From the NCBI GenBank assembly GCA_937959395.1, contig CALGLR010000001.1, positions 1-64,000 of the forward strand: a stretch of DNA of 64,000 nucleotides. The letters run 5' to 3'. This DNA is from an uncultured Flavobacteriaceae bacterium (lineage in GTDB: Bacteria; Bacteroidota; Bacteroidia; Flavobacteriales; Flavobacteriaceae). This document shows, in pieces, positions 19,502-28,585 of this stretch. The translations under genes were made by a program, and so were the position numbers. Each line of letters opens with the position of its first letter. Position 1 is the first letter of the stretch. The notes under the pieces were generated by a model, which was not told the DNA's origin, did not search any database, and saw nothing but the letters and a program-made list of their open reading frames with translations.

Positions 19502-21235
19502 ATGAACACAGAAACACTAAAAAGAACAGAAAAAAAAATAGATTCTAAAATGCGCATCACAGGAAGTGAAGCAATAGTCCGTTGTTTAATTGCAGAAGGT
19601 GTAAATACGCTTTATGGTTATCCTGGCGGGGCAATTATGCCGGTTTATGATGAGTTATATAAATTTCAAGATAAAATAAATCATGTCTTAACGCGTCATG
19701 AACAAGGAGCAACACACGCAGCTCAAGGTTATGCGAGAATATCTGGTAAAGTTGGAGTTGCAATAGCAACATCTGGCCCTGGTGCAACAAATTTAATTAC
19801 AGGAATAGCAGATGCTCAAATAGATTCTACACCTATGGTTTGTATTACTGGACAAGTGGGTTCACATTTATTGGGAACAGATGCATTTCAAGAAACAGAT
19901 ATTATTGGAATTTCTACTCCAGTTACTAAATGGAATCATCAAATTACAAAAGCATCGCAAATACCTGAGGTCTTGGCAAAGGCATTTTACATAGCAAGAA
20001 CAGGAAGACCTGGTCCTGTACTTATAGATATTACTAAAGATGCACAGTTTGAAGCATTCGATTTTTTATATGAAAAATGTGATGGGATTCGTAGTTATGT
20101 TCCCGTTCCAAATACAGATCCTGAGACCTTAAAAAATGCAGCTCAATTAATTAATTCAGCTAAAAAGCCATTGATAATTTGGGGACAAGGTGTTATTCTA
20201 AGTGAAGCGGAAAATATATTAAGAGCAGTTATCGAAAAAGCAGGAATTCCTTCGGCTTGGACCATTATGGGAGCTTCAGCTATTCCTACTAGCCATCCTT
20301 TAAATATAGGCATGGTAGGCATGCATGGTAATTATGCGCCAAATGTATTAACTAATGAGTGTGATGTCTTAATTGCCATTGGTATGCGTTTCGATGATAG
20401 AGTTACGGGGAATTTAGAAACCTATGCGAAGCAAGCAAAAGTTATTCATTTTGAAATAGATCCAGCTGAGGTTGATAAAAATGTAAAAACAGAAGTCGCC
20501 GTTTTAGGAGATGCAAAAAAAACATTACAAGCTCTATTGCCTTTGTTGAATAAAAAAGTACATGTTAATTGGCTTCAAAAATTTAAAGACCTATATAAAG
20601 TTGAATATGAAAAAGTAATTAATGATGATTTATATCCTGTAAAAGAAGGCATAACTATGGCAGAGGTTATAAAGGAAATAAATAAACAGAGTAGAGGGCA
20701 AGCAGCTATTGTTAGTGATGTAGGCCAACATCAAATGATTGCTTGTCGTTATGCCGAATTTAATGTCACTAAAAGTAATATTACTTCTGGAGGCTTAGGA
20801 ACTATGGGTTTTGCTTTGCCGGCAGCTATTGGTGCTAAAATGGCAGCGCCAGAAAGAGACGTAGTAGCAATTATTGGAGATGGAGGTTATCAAATGACGA
20901 TTCAAGAATTAGGAACGATTTTTCAAACAAAAGTACCAGTAAAAATAGTGGTTTTGAATAATGATTTTTTAGGAATGGTTCGACAATGGCAACAGTTGTT
21001 TTTTGATAAGCGTTATGCGTCTACCGAAATTCAAAATCCAGATTTCGTAGCCATAGCAAAAGGGTATTCAATTAATGCTAAAAAAGTAACAAAAAGAGAA
21101 GAAATCGCTTCCGCAGTAAAAGAGATGATGGCCTCTAAAGCCGCTTACTTTTTAGAAGTTTCTGTAGAGAAAGAAGCGAATGTTTTTCCTATGATACCCA
21201 CGGGGGCAAGTGTTTCAGATATAAGATTAAGTTAA
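19502..21235 (+). CDS. ilvB: Acetolactate synthase large subunit
   Basis: 577 aa. Condenses pyruvate with pyruvate or 2-oxobutyrate, using thiamine diphosphate. The ThDP-activating Glu is E67 in TRHEQGATHAAQGYARISG; the cofactor-metal motif GDGGYQMTIQELGT is in the C-terminal domain, followed by LNNDFLGMVRQWQ. Lies 36 nt after ilvD. Its regulatory subunit is encoded next. Confidence 0.97.
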   Translation: MNTETLKRTEKKIDSKMRITGSEAIVRCLIAEGVNTLYGYPGGAIMPVYDELYKFQDKINHVLTRHEQGATHAAQGYARISGKVGVAIATSGPGATNLITGIADAQIDSTPMVCITGQVGSHLLGTDAFQETDIIGISTPVTKWNHQITKASQIPEVLAKAFYIARTGRPGPVLIDITKDAQFEAFDFLYEKCDGIRSYVPVPNTDPETLKNAAQLINSAKKPLIIWGQGVILSEAENILRAVIEKAGIPSAWTIMGASAIPTSHPLNIGMVGMHGNYAPNVLTNECDVLIAIGMRFDDRVTGNLETYAKQAKVIHFEIDPAEVDKNVKTEVAVLGDAKKTLQALLPLLNKKVHVNWLQKFKDLYKVEYEKVINDDLYPVKEGITMAEVIKEINKQSRGQAAIVSDVGQHQMIACRYAEFNVTKSNITSGGLGTMGFALPAAIGAKMAAPERDVVAIIGDGGYQMTIQELGTIFQTKVPVKIVVLNNDFLGMVRQWQQLFFDKRYASTEIQNPDFVAIAKGYSINAKKVTKREEIASAVKEMMASKAAYFLEVSVEKEANVFPMIPTGASVSDIRLS

Positions 21236-21341
21236 AGTATGTAAAAGAAGTGTCACCGAGGCAGTCGAGAGGTTTTTAAAGGTCTCGACTTTGGCCTGTC
21301 TTGAGCGACAGACCAAAGGCTCGACCAGACAGAATTAAGGA
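21236..21341 (+). repeat. ilvB-ilvN spacer with two hairpins
   Basis: GTCGAGAGG / GGTCTCGAC-type arms at 21264-21289 and CTGTC / GACAG within TTTGG...CCAAA at about 21290-21317. These look like dispersed flavobacterial intergenic palindromes rather than a terminator, because no T run follows. Confidence 0.5.
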
Positions 21342-21887
21342 ATGATAGATATGGAAGAAAAACAATTATACACAGTATCAATATATACAGAGAATAATAT
21401 AGGGTTGTTAAATCGTATTTCTGCAATTTTTCAGAGGCGACATATTAACATAGAAAGCATAAACACATCGGTTTCAGAAATCGATGGCGTTTCTCGATTT
21501 ACTATAGTTATTTCGGTAGGTAAAGAACAAATAAAAAAAATAATAGGACAAATAGAAAAACAGGTTGAGGTTATTAGAGCTTATTACCATACTGATGAAG
21601 AAACAATTTATCAAGAATCATGTCTCTTTAAAGTCAAATCTGATTTATTATTTGAAGATGGGCATATTCAAAGTATAATTAAAGAAAGTAATGCGCGAAT
21701 TATAACAGTAAATAAAGAATTTTTTGTGCTTGAAAAATCAGGAGTAAGAAACGAGATAGAATTATTATATAAAGAATTAAGCGCTTTTGAAATTTTGCAG
21801 TTTACACGTTCAGGTAGAATTGCAGTAACAAAAGAGCGTATGGAAATATCTAAAATGCTTGAGGCATTTAACACCAATTATGTATAA
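21342..21887 (+). CDS. ilvN: Acetolactate synthase small (regulatory) subunit
   Basis: 181 aa with an N-terminal ACT domain (YTVSIYTENNIGLLNRISAI, then FQRRHINIES) that would bind valine. The C-terminal domain is the usual second half. An ATG at 21351 (MEEKQLY) is an equally good start. The last codons and the stop lie inside repeat copy C, so the element forms the end of this gene. Confidence 0.93.
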   Translation: MIDMEEKQLYTVSIYTENNIGLLNRISAIFQRRHINIESINTSVSEIDGVSRFTIVISVGKEQIKKIIGQIEKQVEVIRAYYHTDEETIYQESCLFKVKSDLLFEDGHIQSIIKESNARIITVNKEFFVLEKSGVRNEIELLYKELSAFEILQFTRSGRIAVTKERMEISKMLEAFNTNYV

Positions 21888-22032
21888 AATTTACTGTAAA
21901 AGAAATTGATTATTTTTTTCTTTAAATGAAATATAAAAATAAAGCATAGCCTAAGTTACGGTTTCTTTTTCTATTGAAATAGAAAGGAAAAAAGAACGAT
22001 TTATTGCAGGAAATCCTATGTATAAATGGTGT
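21871..22032 (+). repeat. Terminal-inverted-repeat element, copy C
   Basis: 162 bp between ACACC and GGTGT. The outer arms differ from copies A and B at both ends (ACACC/GGTGT in place of ATACC/GGTAT) yet remain complementary, so the stem appears maintained. It starts inside ilvN and ends 21 nt before ilvC, and is therefore transcribed within the operon. Confidence 0.75.
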
Positions 22033-22053
22033 AAATATTAAAAAAAAAAGAAA

Positions 22054-23556
22054 ATGGCAAATTATTTTAACACGTTATCATTACGTGATCAATTAGATCA
22101 ATTAGGAAAGTGTCGCTTCATGGATTCATTAGAGTTTAAAGACGGAGTGACTGTTTTAAAAGGTAAAAAAATAGTAATAATAGGTTGTGGTGCGCAAGGT
22201 TTAAACCAAGGTCTGAATATGAGAGATTCTGGATTAGATATTTCATATGCATTACGACAAAAAGCTATTGATGAGAATCGTAATTCTTATAAAAATGCAA
22301 CGAATAATGGGTTTAAAGTGGGGACTTATCAAACGCTTATTCCTACTGCAGATTTGGTGTTAAATTTAACGCCAGATAAACAGCATTCTAATGTTGTTGA
22401 GACGGTGATGCCATTAATGAAGAAAGGGTCAACGTTAAGTTATTCTCATGGATTTAATATTGTTGAGGAAGGTGTTCAAATTCGAAAAGACATTACCGTA
22501 ATAATGGTCGCTCCTAAATGTCCTGGAACAGAAGTAAGGGAAGAATATAAACGCGGTTTTGGAGTGCCAACGCTTATTGCTGTTCATCCAGAAAATGATC
22601 CAGAAAATAAAGGCTGGGGCCAAGCTAAAGCATATGCTGTAGCTACAGGAGGTCATAAAGCCGGAGTTTTAGAATCTTCTTTCGTAGCTGAAGTGAAAAG
22701 TGATTTAATGGGAGAACAAACTATTTTATGTGGTGTTTTACAAACGGGATCAATTTTATGTTTTGATAAAATGGTAGCTAGCGGAATAGAAGCCAGTTAC
22801 GCAGCAAAACTAATACAGTTAGGTTGGGAAACGATAACCGAAGCACTAAAGCATGGAGGCATCACTAATATGATGGACAGATTATCTAATCCTGCAAAGA
22901 TTAAGGCTTTTAAACTAGCCGAAGAGTTAAAAACGATTATGAAACCATTGTTTGAAAAACATATGGATGATATTATTTCTGGGCACTTCTCAAAAACAAT
23001 GATGACCGATTGGGCTAATGATGATAAAGACCTTTTAAATTGGAGAGCAGCAACAGAAAATACTGCTTTTGAGAAAACGACATTAACTACAGAGCATATT
23101 TCTGAACAAGATTATTTTGATCATGGTGTTTTATTAGTTGCTTTTGTTAAGTCTGGTGTTGAATTAGCTTTTGAAACTATGGTAAGCGCAGGAATCATTG
23201 AAGCATCTGCGTATTACGAGTCCTTACATGAATTACCATTAATAGCGAATACAATTGCGAGAAAGAAATTATTTGAAATGAATAATGTCATATCTGATAC
23301 TGCAGAGTATGGATGTTATTTATTTGATCATGCTTGTAAACCACTACTTGTAGACTTTATGGAAACTATTAATACGGATGTTATTGGGAAACGCTTTTCT
23401 TCAACAAATGCGGTAGATAATATAGAATTAATAGCAATAAATGAAGCGATAAGAAATCATCCTATTGAATCAATAGGTAAAGAATTAAGAACAGCAATGA
23501 CCGCAATGAAAATAGTGAAAACTGATGTTAGGACTAAGGATTCAGTATTAGCTTAA
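22054..23556 (+). CDS. ilvC: Ketol-acid reductoisomerase, class II
   Basis: 500 aa, the long form with a duplicated C-terminal knotted domain. Converts acetolactate or acetohydroxybutyrate to the dihydroxy acid with NADPH. The dinucleotide-binding loop is [40 protein letters not shown] follows. Metal-ligand acidic segments such as [15 protein letters not shown] are intact. Lies directly after repeat copy C. Confidence 0.96.
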   Translation: MANYFNTLSLRDQLDQLGKCRFMDSLEFKDGVTVLKGKKIVIIGCGAQGLNQGLNMRDSGLDISYALRQKAIDENRNSYKNATNNGFKVGTYQTLIPTADLVLNLTPDKQHSNVVETVMPLMKKGSTLSYSHGFNIVEEGVQIRKDITVIMVAPKCPGTEVREEYKRGFGVPTLIAVHPENDPENKGWGQAKAYAVATGGHKAGVLESSFVAEVKSDLMGEQTILCGVLQTGSILCFDKMVASGIEASYAAKLIQLGWETITEALKHGGITNMMDRLSNPAKIKAFKLAEELKTIMKPLFEKHMDDIISGHFSKTMMTDWANDDKDLLNWRAATENTAFEKTTLTTEHISEQDYFDHGVLLVAFVKSGVELAFETMVSAGIIEASAYYESLHELPLIANTIARKKLFEMNNVISDTAEYGCYLFDHACKPLLVDFMETINTDVIGKRFSSTNAVDNIELIAINEAIRNHPIESIGKELRTAMTAMKIVKTDVRTKDSVLA

Positions 23557-23662
23557 AACGGTATGTTGCACTGAGCGGAGTCGAAGTGCTAATAAAATAA
23601 TAATAATAATAAAACTGGATGGGTGATTCCGATAGCTATCGGGACTGCCTCCACAGAAATGG
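23557..23662 (+). repeat. ilvC-ilvA spacer with dispersed palindromes
   Basis: Contains GCACTGAGCGGAGTCGAAGTGC-type sequence at about 23569-23591, a short TAA triplet run, and TCCGATAGCTATCGGGA at about 23626-23642. Both palindromes resemble dispersed repeats of flavobacterial genomes. No terminator T run. Confidence 0.55.
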
Positions 23663-24925
23663 ATGAAAGTTAAAACAACCTATTTCCCAACACTAGAAGC
23701 TGTTGAATTGGCTGCAAAACGATTAGACGGTATTGCGTTAGTAACACCATTAACAACTAATTTGCAGTACTCCAAACAGTATGATAGTAACATTTTGTTT
23801 AAACGAGAAGATTTGCAAGTCGTTCGTTCTTATAAAATAAGAGGGGCTTATAATAAAATGGCAGCACTTACTACCTCAGAAGTGATGAATGGTATTGTAT
23901 GTGCAAGTGCTGGAAATCATGCGCAAGGTGTAGCGTTATCCTGTAAATTGTTAAAAATGAAGGGGACTATCTATATGCCAGTGCCTACTCCTAAGCAAAA
24001 ATTAGATCAAGTTAAAATGTTTGGAGAAGCGTACATTAATATTGTTTTAGAAGGAGATACTTTCGATGATTCTTATCACGCAGCAAAATTTGAAAGCGAA
24101 CGTTTAAATAAAACATTTATTCACCCTTTTAATGACGAAAAAGTAATTGAAGGCCAAGCGACTGTAGGTTTAGAAATCTTAAAACAAGCAAAACAACCTA
24201 TAGATTATGTTTTTGTTCCTGTTGGAGGTGGTGGTTTATCTTCCGGATTGTCTTCAGTATTTAAATTATTATCTCCTAATACAAAGATAATTGGTGTCGA
24301 ACCAGAAGGAGCGCCTTCAATGTCTAATTCTATAAAACATAATAAAAATATAGAATTAAAGTATATAGAAAAATTTGTAGACGGTGCCGCTGTAAAACGA
24401 GTCGGGGACTTGAACTTTGAAATATGCAAATCGAATTTAGATGCTATGATTACCGTTTCAGAAGGAAAAATATGTCAAACTATTTTAGAACTATATAATA
24501 AAGATGCTATTGTAGTGGAACCTGCAGGTGCTTTAAGTATAGCCGCTTTAGAATGTTATGCTAATGAAATAAAAGGGAAAAATATAGTTTGCGTGGTTAG
24601 TGGAAGTAATAATGATATTACACGAACTGCCGAAATAAAAGAACGTGCTCTATTACATGCTAATTTAAAACATTATTTTATTATAAAATTTCCACAACGC
24701 GCAGGTGCATTAAGAGAGTTTTTAGCAGATATTTTGGGGCCTACCGATGATATTACGCATTTTGAATATACAAAGAAAACAAATCGCGAAAATGGGGCAG
24801 CTGTTGTAGGGTTAGAATTAAAATCTTCAGCAGATTTAGAACCATTAATTACTAAAATGAAGCTTCATAACTTTTATGGGGATTACCTAAATGATAAACC
24901 AGATTTATTTCAATTTTTGGTATGA
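23663..24925 (+). CDS. ilvA: Threonine dehydratase (biosynthetic)
   Basis: 420 aa, PLP enzyme making 2-oxobutyrate for isoleucine. The PLP lysine is in VVRSYKIRGAYNKM; the phosphate-binding loop is VPVGGGGLSSGLSS. A short C-terminal ACT-like segment begins near HYFIIKFPQRAGALREFL, shorter than the two-domain E. coli enzyme. It closes the ilv operon. Confidence 0.95.
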   Translation: MKVKTTYFPTLEAVELAAKRLDGIALVTPLTTNLQYSKQYDSNILFKREDLQVVRSYKIRGAYNKMAALTTSEVMNGIVCASAGNHAQGVALSCKLLKMKGTIYMPVPTPKQKLDQVKMFGEAYINIVLEGDTFDDSYHAAKFESERLNKTFIHPFNDEKVIEGQATVGLEILKQAKQPIDYVFVPVGGGGLSSGLSSVFKLLSPNTKIIGVEPEGAPSMSNSIKHNKNIELKYIEKFVDGAAVKRVGDLNFEICKSNLDAMITVSEGKICQTILELYNKDAIVVEPAGALSIAALECYANEIKGKNIVCVVSGSNNDITRTAEIKERALLHANLKHYFIIKFPQRAGALREFLADILGPTDDITHFEYTKKTNRENGAAVVGLELKSSADLEPLITKMKLHNFYGDYLNDKPDLFQFLV

Positions 24926-24980
24926 TATTATGGGTGTTAGCTTAAATAATGGTAATATTAATTTGCTAAAAAAAGGACTT

Positions 24981-25032
24981 ATACCAATTATAATTCAAAT
25001 GAGTTATGGTTTATTTAAGTTGTAATTGGTAT
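24981..25032 (+). repeat. 52 bp inverted repeat
   Basis: ATACCAATTATAATTCAAAT and TTTAAGTTGTAATTGGTAT are complementary with few mismatches. A smaller related palindrome, ATACTATTT...AAATGGTAT, is at 25063-25088. The ATACC/GGTAT ends recall the 160 bp element, so these may be reduced relatives. Confidence 0.6.
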
Positions 25033-25153
25033 TACTTTTATAAGTACTGATTATGTATTATAATACTATTTCAAAGTTTAAATGGTATGAGATTAATAAT
25101 AAAAAGAGGTTAATAATCAGATGTTTATATTTTAAGGTCAGAAAAAGAAGAAA

Positions 25154-25288
25154 ATGATAATTTTATCGATAAATGCTGTTTTTTTTAAAGTCGTATTAAA
25201 TAATATTGTAATATTGTACCATATGTGTATTCAAGAAAATAAAAATCGTATTTCAGTTCCCAGCAGGCCATTGCGCCGCCGCCGCTAA
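25154..25288 (+). CDS. Arginine-rich leader peptide of the arg operon
   Basis: 44-codon ORF from ATG 25154; an internal ATG at 25223 would give 21 codons. Six of the last 13 residues are Arg, and the peptide ends PSRPLRRRR with four consecutive CGC codons before TAA. The GC-rich codon block is conspicuous in an AT-rich spacer. It lies upstream of a contiguous arginine biosynthesis cluster, so an arginine-sensing leader is the natural inference. I see no clean hairpin-plus-T-run terminator after it; a T-rich stretch at about 25319-25335 lacks a strong stem, so the downstream mechanism is unclear. Confidence 0.6.
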   Translation: MIILSINAVFFKVVLNNIVILYHMCIQENKNRISVPSRPLRRRR

Positions 25289-25338
25289 TTCTTCTATTTA
25301 GCATTTAACTGATTACGCCATTTTTTTTATTTTTCACT

Positions 25339-25461
25339 TTGCACAAATTATCTTTAATATTATTTTTTCAGAATGTAGTTGTTTTTCAAAATAACGTCGC
25401 TTCTGTACGCCGCATTTTTCCGCGCCGCCCGTTTGGGTGTTCTTCTATTTATAGAGCTTAG
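25339..25461 (+). other. Second possible Arg-codon-rich leader ORF (TTG start)
   Basis: Open frame of 40 codons from TTG with CGC pairs at codons 24-25 and 29-30 (VRRIFPRRPFG) and one AGA near its end. The DNA after the Arg block shares TTCTTCTATTTA with the DNA right after leader 1, which suggests a duplicated unit. No ATG start, so translation is doubtful. Confidence 0.25.
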
Positions 25462-25521
25462 GTGAGTCCGGTTCTTCTTTCCAAACTTAAAATTTTACAG
25501 TAACAATTTAAAATCAAGATA

Positions 25522-26088
25522 ATGAAAATCATTATTGCAGATCAATCACATAGTATTTATGCGAATGATATTAGTGAAGCCATTACAAGTGCAGCACAAG
25601 TAAGAGGTACAGGTATTGCTAAACGAACTCCAGAGTATATCATTTCTAAAATGGAAAAAGGAAATGCTGTAATAGCAATAGATAAAGGCACTTTTGCAGG
25701 ATTCTGTTATATCGAATCTTGGGGCCATGGAAAATTTGTAGCAAATTCGGGACTTATAGTACACCCTAATTACAGAGGGAGAGGATTAGCAAAACAAATT
25801 AAGAAAGTCATTTTTAAACATTCAAGAGCCAAATTTCCTGAAGCGAAAGTATTTAGTATTACTACAGGTTTGGCAGTTATGAAAATGAATAATGATCTAG
25901 GATATAAGCCAGTAACATTTTCAGAATTAACAGATGATCAATCCTTTTGGAAAGGCTGTCAAACGTGCAAAAATTATGATGTCTTACAGCGTACCCAACA
26001 AAGTATGTGCTTATGTACAGGGATGTTATATGATCCTAATGTAGAAAAAGAAAAAGTAGAAGCTGTAGAAAAGGCAATGAGAGATTAG
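25522..26088 (+). CDS. GNAT acyltransferase, probable N-acylglutamate synthase
   Basis: 188 aa, single GNAT domain with the acyl-CoA loop LIVHPNYRGRGLAKQIK. As first gene of the arginine cluster it is the best candidate for acylating glutamate (the ArgA/ArgJ step), since no argJ or classical kinase-fused argA is present. Its C-terminus is unusual: C146-x2-C149 and C163-x-C165, a four-cysteine set that could bind metal or form disulfides. Whether the acyl group is acetyl or succinyl cannot be decided here. Confidence 0.75.
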   Translation: MKIIIADQSHSIYANDISEAITSAAQVRGTGIAKRTPEYIISKMEKGNAVIAIDKGTFAGFCYIESWGHGKFVANSGLIVHPNYRGRGLAKQIKKVIFKHSRAKFPEAKVFSITTGLAVMKMNNDLGYKPVTFSELTDDQSFWKGCQTCKNYDVLQRTQQSMCLCTGMLYDPNVEKEKVEAVEKAMRD

Positions 26089-26126
26089 AAAAGGCATAAA
26101 AAAAATTAAGTTTAATTAAAAAGATA

Positions 26127-26140
26127 CCCGCATTCGCGGG
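26127..26140 (+). repeat. Hairpin before the argG start
   Basis: CCCGC-ATTC-GCGGG, ending 7 nt before ATG 26148 and preceded by AGTTTAATTAAAAAGATA. The preceding sequence is nearly the same as that before the hairpin at 28506. Confidence 0.65.
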
Positions 26141-26147
26141 CATATAA

Positions 26148-27335
26148 ATGAAAACATCTAAAAAATTAGTAATAGCTTATAGTGGCGGATTAGATACGTC
26201 GTATTGCGCAGTAAACTTGTCAAAAAAAGGTTTTGATGTTCATGCGGTAAGTGTTAACACAGGAGGGTTTACTCTAAATGAAATTAAAAATATAGAGTTA
26301 AACGCTTATAAAATGGGTGTGTCTACTTATAAAAATATTGATGCCGTTACCACTTTTTATGAAAAAGTGGTAAAGTATTTAGTGTTTGGAAATGTTTTAA
26401 AAAATAACACATATCCATTATCGGTAAGTGCAGAACGTATTATTCAAGCGATTGAAATTGTTGAATATGCAAAAAGTATCGATGCTAAATATATCGCGCA
26501 TGGAAGCACAGGGGCAGGAAACGACCAAGTACGTTTTGATATGATTTTTCAAACTCTGGCTCCAGAGATAGAAATCATTACGCCAATAAGAGATAGGAAA
26601 TTAACGAGACAAGAAGAAATAGAATATCTTAATAAAAATGGTGTTGATTTATCATGGAATAAAGCTAAATATTCTATTAATAAAGGACTTTGGGGTACAA
26701 GTGTTGGAGGCGAAGAAACATTAACATCAGAAAAGGCATTGCCAGAACAGGCCTACCCATCTCAGCTTAAAAAAGAAGAAGAAGAGAAAGTAAAACTCAC
26801 TTTTTTGAAAGGAGAACTGGTTGCATTAAATGATAAAAAGGGAACGCCCGAAACTATAATAGCTGCATTAAATGATTTGGGATCTCAATATGCTATTGGA
26901 CGAGATATTCATGTTGGAGATACTATAGTAGGAATTAAAGGACGCGTTGGTTTTGAAGCCGCCGCTGCTTTAATTACTATAAAAGCACATCATTTATTAG
27001 AAAAACACACACTTACCAAATGGCAGTTACAGCATAAAGAGTATTTGTCTGGTTTTTATAGCATGCATTTACACGAAGGTCAATACTTAGATCCTGTGAT
27101 GCGAAATATAGAATCGTTTTTTGAAAGCAGTCAAACGAATGTTTCAGGAGATGTTTTTGTCACTTTAAAACCGTACCATTTTACACTTAACGGGATTCGT
27201 TCTAAACATGATTTAATGAATGCGAAGTTTGGAACTTATGGCGAGTTAAATAAGGGTTGGACTGCAAGTGAAGCCAAAGGTTTTATTAAAATTCTAGGCA
27301 ATCAAAATAAAATATATCAACAGATAAATTCATAA
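26148..27335 (+). CDS. argG: Argininosuccinate synthase
   Basis: 395 aa. Joins citrulline and aspartate with ATP. The ATP pyrophosphatase loop VIAYSGGLDTSYCAVNLSKK is at the N-terminus; HGSTGAGNDQVRFD is the second family segment. Placed early in the cluster, as is common in Bacteroidota. Confidence 0.96.
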   Translation: MKTSKKLVIAYSGGLDTSYCAVNLSKKGFDVHAVSVNTGGFTLNEIKNIELNAYKMGVSTYKNIDAVTTFYEKVVKYLVFGNVLKNNTYPLSVSAERIIQAIEIVEYAKSIDAKYIAHGSTGAGNDQVRFDMIFQTLAPEIEIITPIRDRKLTRQEEIEYLNKNGVDLSWNKAKYSINKGLWGTSVGGEETLTSEKALPEQAYPSQLKKEEEEKVKLTFLKGELVALNDKKGTPETIIAALNDLGSQYAIGRDIHVGDTIVGIKGRVGFEAAAALITIKAHHLLEKHTLTKWQLQHKEYLSGFYSMHLHEGQYLDPVMRNIESFFESSQTNVSGDVFVTLKPYHFTLNGIRSKHDLMNAKFGTYGELNKGWTASEAKGFIKILGNQNKIYQQINS

Positions 27336-27339
27336 ATTA

Positions 27340-28317
27340 ATGGTTCAAGTAGGAATTGTAGGAGGAGCAGGATATACAGCAGGAGAATTAATACGATTGT
27401 TGATTTTTCACAGTAAAACAAATATCGATTTTATTTATAGCACGTCTAATGCTGGGAATAAAGTTTATAAAGTACACCAAGATTTATTGGGAGTAACGGA
27501 TTTGGAATTTACTAAAACCATCAACCCAAAAGTTGATGTTCTTTTTCTGTGTTTAGGGCATGGGAATTCTAAGGTTTTTTTAGAGAAAAATGAGTTTTCA
27601 GAAACGACAAAAATTATCGATTTAAGTAATGATTTTAGACTTGAAAAAGATAAGGTATTCCAAGGGAAGGATTTTGTGTATGGGTTACCAGAATTACAAA
27701 AAGAAACTATAAAAACAGCACAGTATATAGCAAATCCAGGTTGCTTTGCTACAGCAATTCAATTGGCTGTTTTACCATTAGGTAAAAATGAAAAACTGAA
27801 AGAGAGTATACACGTAAATGCTGTAACTGGGGCAACTGGTGCCGGGACTTCATTATCTAAAACAACACATTTTACTTGGAGAGATAATAATTTTTCACAT
27901 TACAAACCTTTTACACATCAGCATTTAGGAGAAATTAATCAAACGGTAAACCGATTGCAAGATAGTTTCGATTCTGAAATTGTTTTTATGCCCAATCGCG
28001 GCAATTTTTCAAGAGGAATTTATGCGACACTCTATACGACTTATGAGGATTCTTTAGAGCAAGCCATAAAACTATATAAGGATTATTATAAAAACGCTGC
28101 GTATACTTTTATTTCTGAAGATGAAATCCATTTAAAACAAGTGGTGAATACAAATAAATGCATTATTCATTTATATAAACATAACAACAAATTATTAGTA
28201 ACGAGTATCATCGATAATCTTTTAAAAGGGGCTTCAGGACAAGCGGTTCAAAATATGAATCTCATGTTTGGTTTTGAAGAAACGGAAGGGTTACAACTCA
28301 AAGGAAGTTTTTTTTAA
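27340..28317 (+). CDS. argC: N-acyl-gamma-glutamyl-phosphate reductase
   Basis: 325 aa. NADPH reduction of the acylglutamyl phosphate. N-terminal nucleotide fold VGIVGGAGYTAGELIRLL; catalytic Cys in ANPGCFATAIQLAVLPL; conserved His region FTHQHLGEINQ. Four nt after argG. The active acyl form (acetyl or succinyl) is not decided by sequence. Confidence 0.95.
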   Translation: MVQVGIVGGAGYTAGELIRLLIFHSKTNIDFIYSTSNAGNKVYKVHQDLLGVTDLEFTKTINPKVDVLFLCLGHGNSKVFLEKNEFSETTKIIDLSNDFRLEKDKVFQGKDFVYGLPELQKETIKTAQYIANPGCFATAIQLAVLPLGKNEKLKESIHVNAVTGATGAGTSLSKTTHFTWRDNNFSHYKPFTHQHLGEINQTVNRLQDSFDSEIVFMPNRGNFSRGIYATLYTTYEDSLEQAIKLYKDYYKNAAYTFISEDEIHLKQVVNTNKCIIHLYKHNNKLLVTSIIDNLLKGASGQAVQNMNLMFGFEETEGLQLKGSFF

Positions 28318-28585
28318 TAGAAAAAATATAAATGAGAATCGAGACAAAAGAATCAATAGAAGGAAAATGTCATCTTGAGCGCAGTCGAAAGCTCTTTAAC
28401 TGAAATTTCATTTTTTAGTCTCTTTTAAAACAAAAATAAGTAAGATCCTGAAACAAGTTCAAGATGATAAATACAGAACAAGAAACTAAGTTTAATTAAA
28501 ATATACCCGCCTGCGCGGGCAATATTATGAACCGAGCGCTTTTGCGCGAACACATTTGACCATTAAAAATAATAATAACGAACAA
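28318..28585 (+). repeat. argC-proC spacer: inverted repeat and hairpins
   Basis: Inverted repeat TCATCTTGA (28370-28378) / TCAAGATGA (28459-28467); hairpin CCCGC-CTGC-GCGGG at 28506-28519; then GCGC-TTTT-GCGC at about 28536-28547 inside a micro-ORF. No T run after any of them, so read-through into proC is likely. Confidence 0.6.
28527..28559 (+). other. 10-codon micro-ORF before proC
   Basis: MNRALLREHI-stop. It starts 7 nt after the CCCGC/GCGGG hairpin, the same geometry as argG and metF have relative to their hairpins, and it stops 26 nt before the proC ATG. It may be a chance ORF inside repeat DNA or a translated upstream ORF. Confidence 0.3.

Noticed and set aside
24926-25153. CRISPR-like or attachment-site structure in the ilvA-arg spacer
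   Set aside because: The palindromes are single inverted repeats without regularly spaced direct repeats or an integrase nearby.
28556-28585. TTG start for proC
   Set aside because: The Rossmann motif begins right after ATG 28586 as in family members, and the TTG overlaps the micro-ORF stop.
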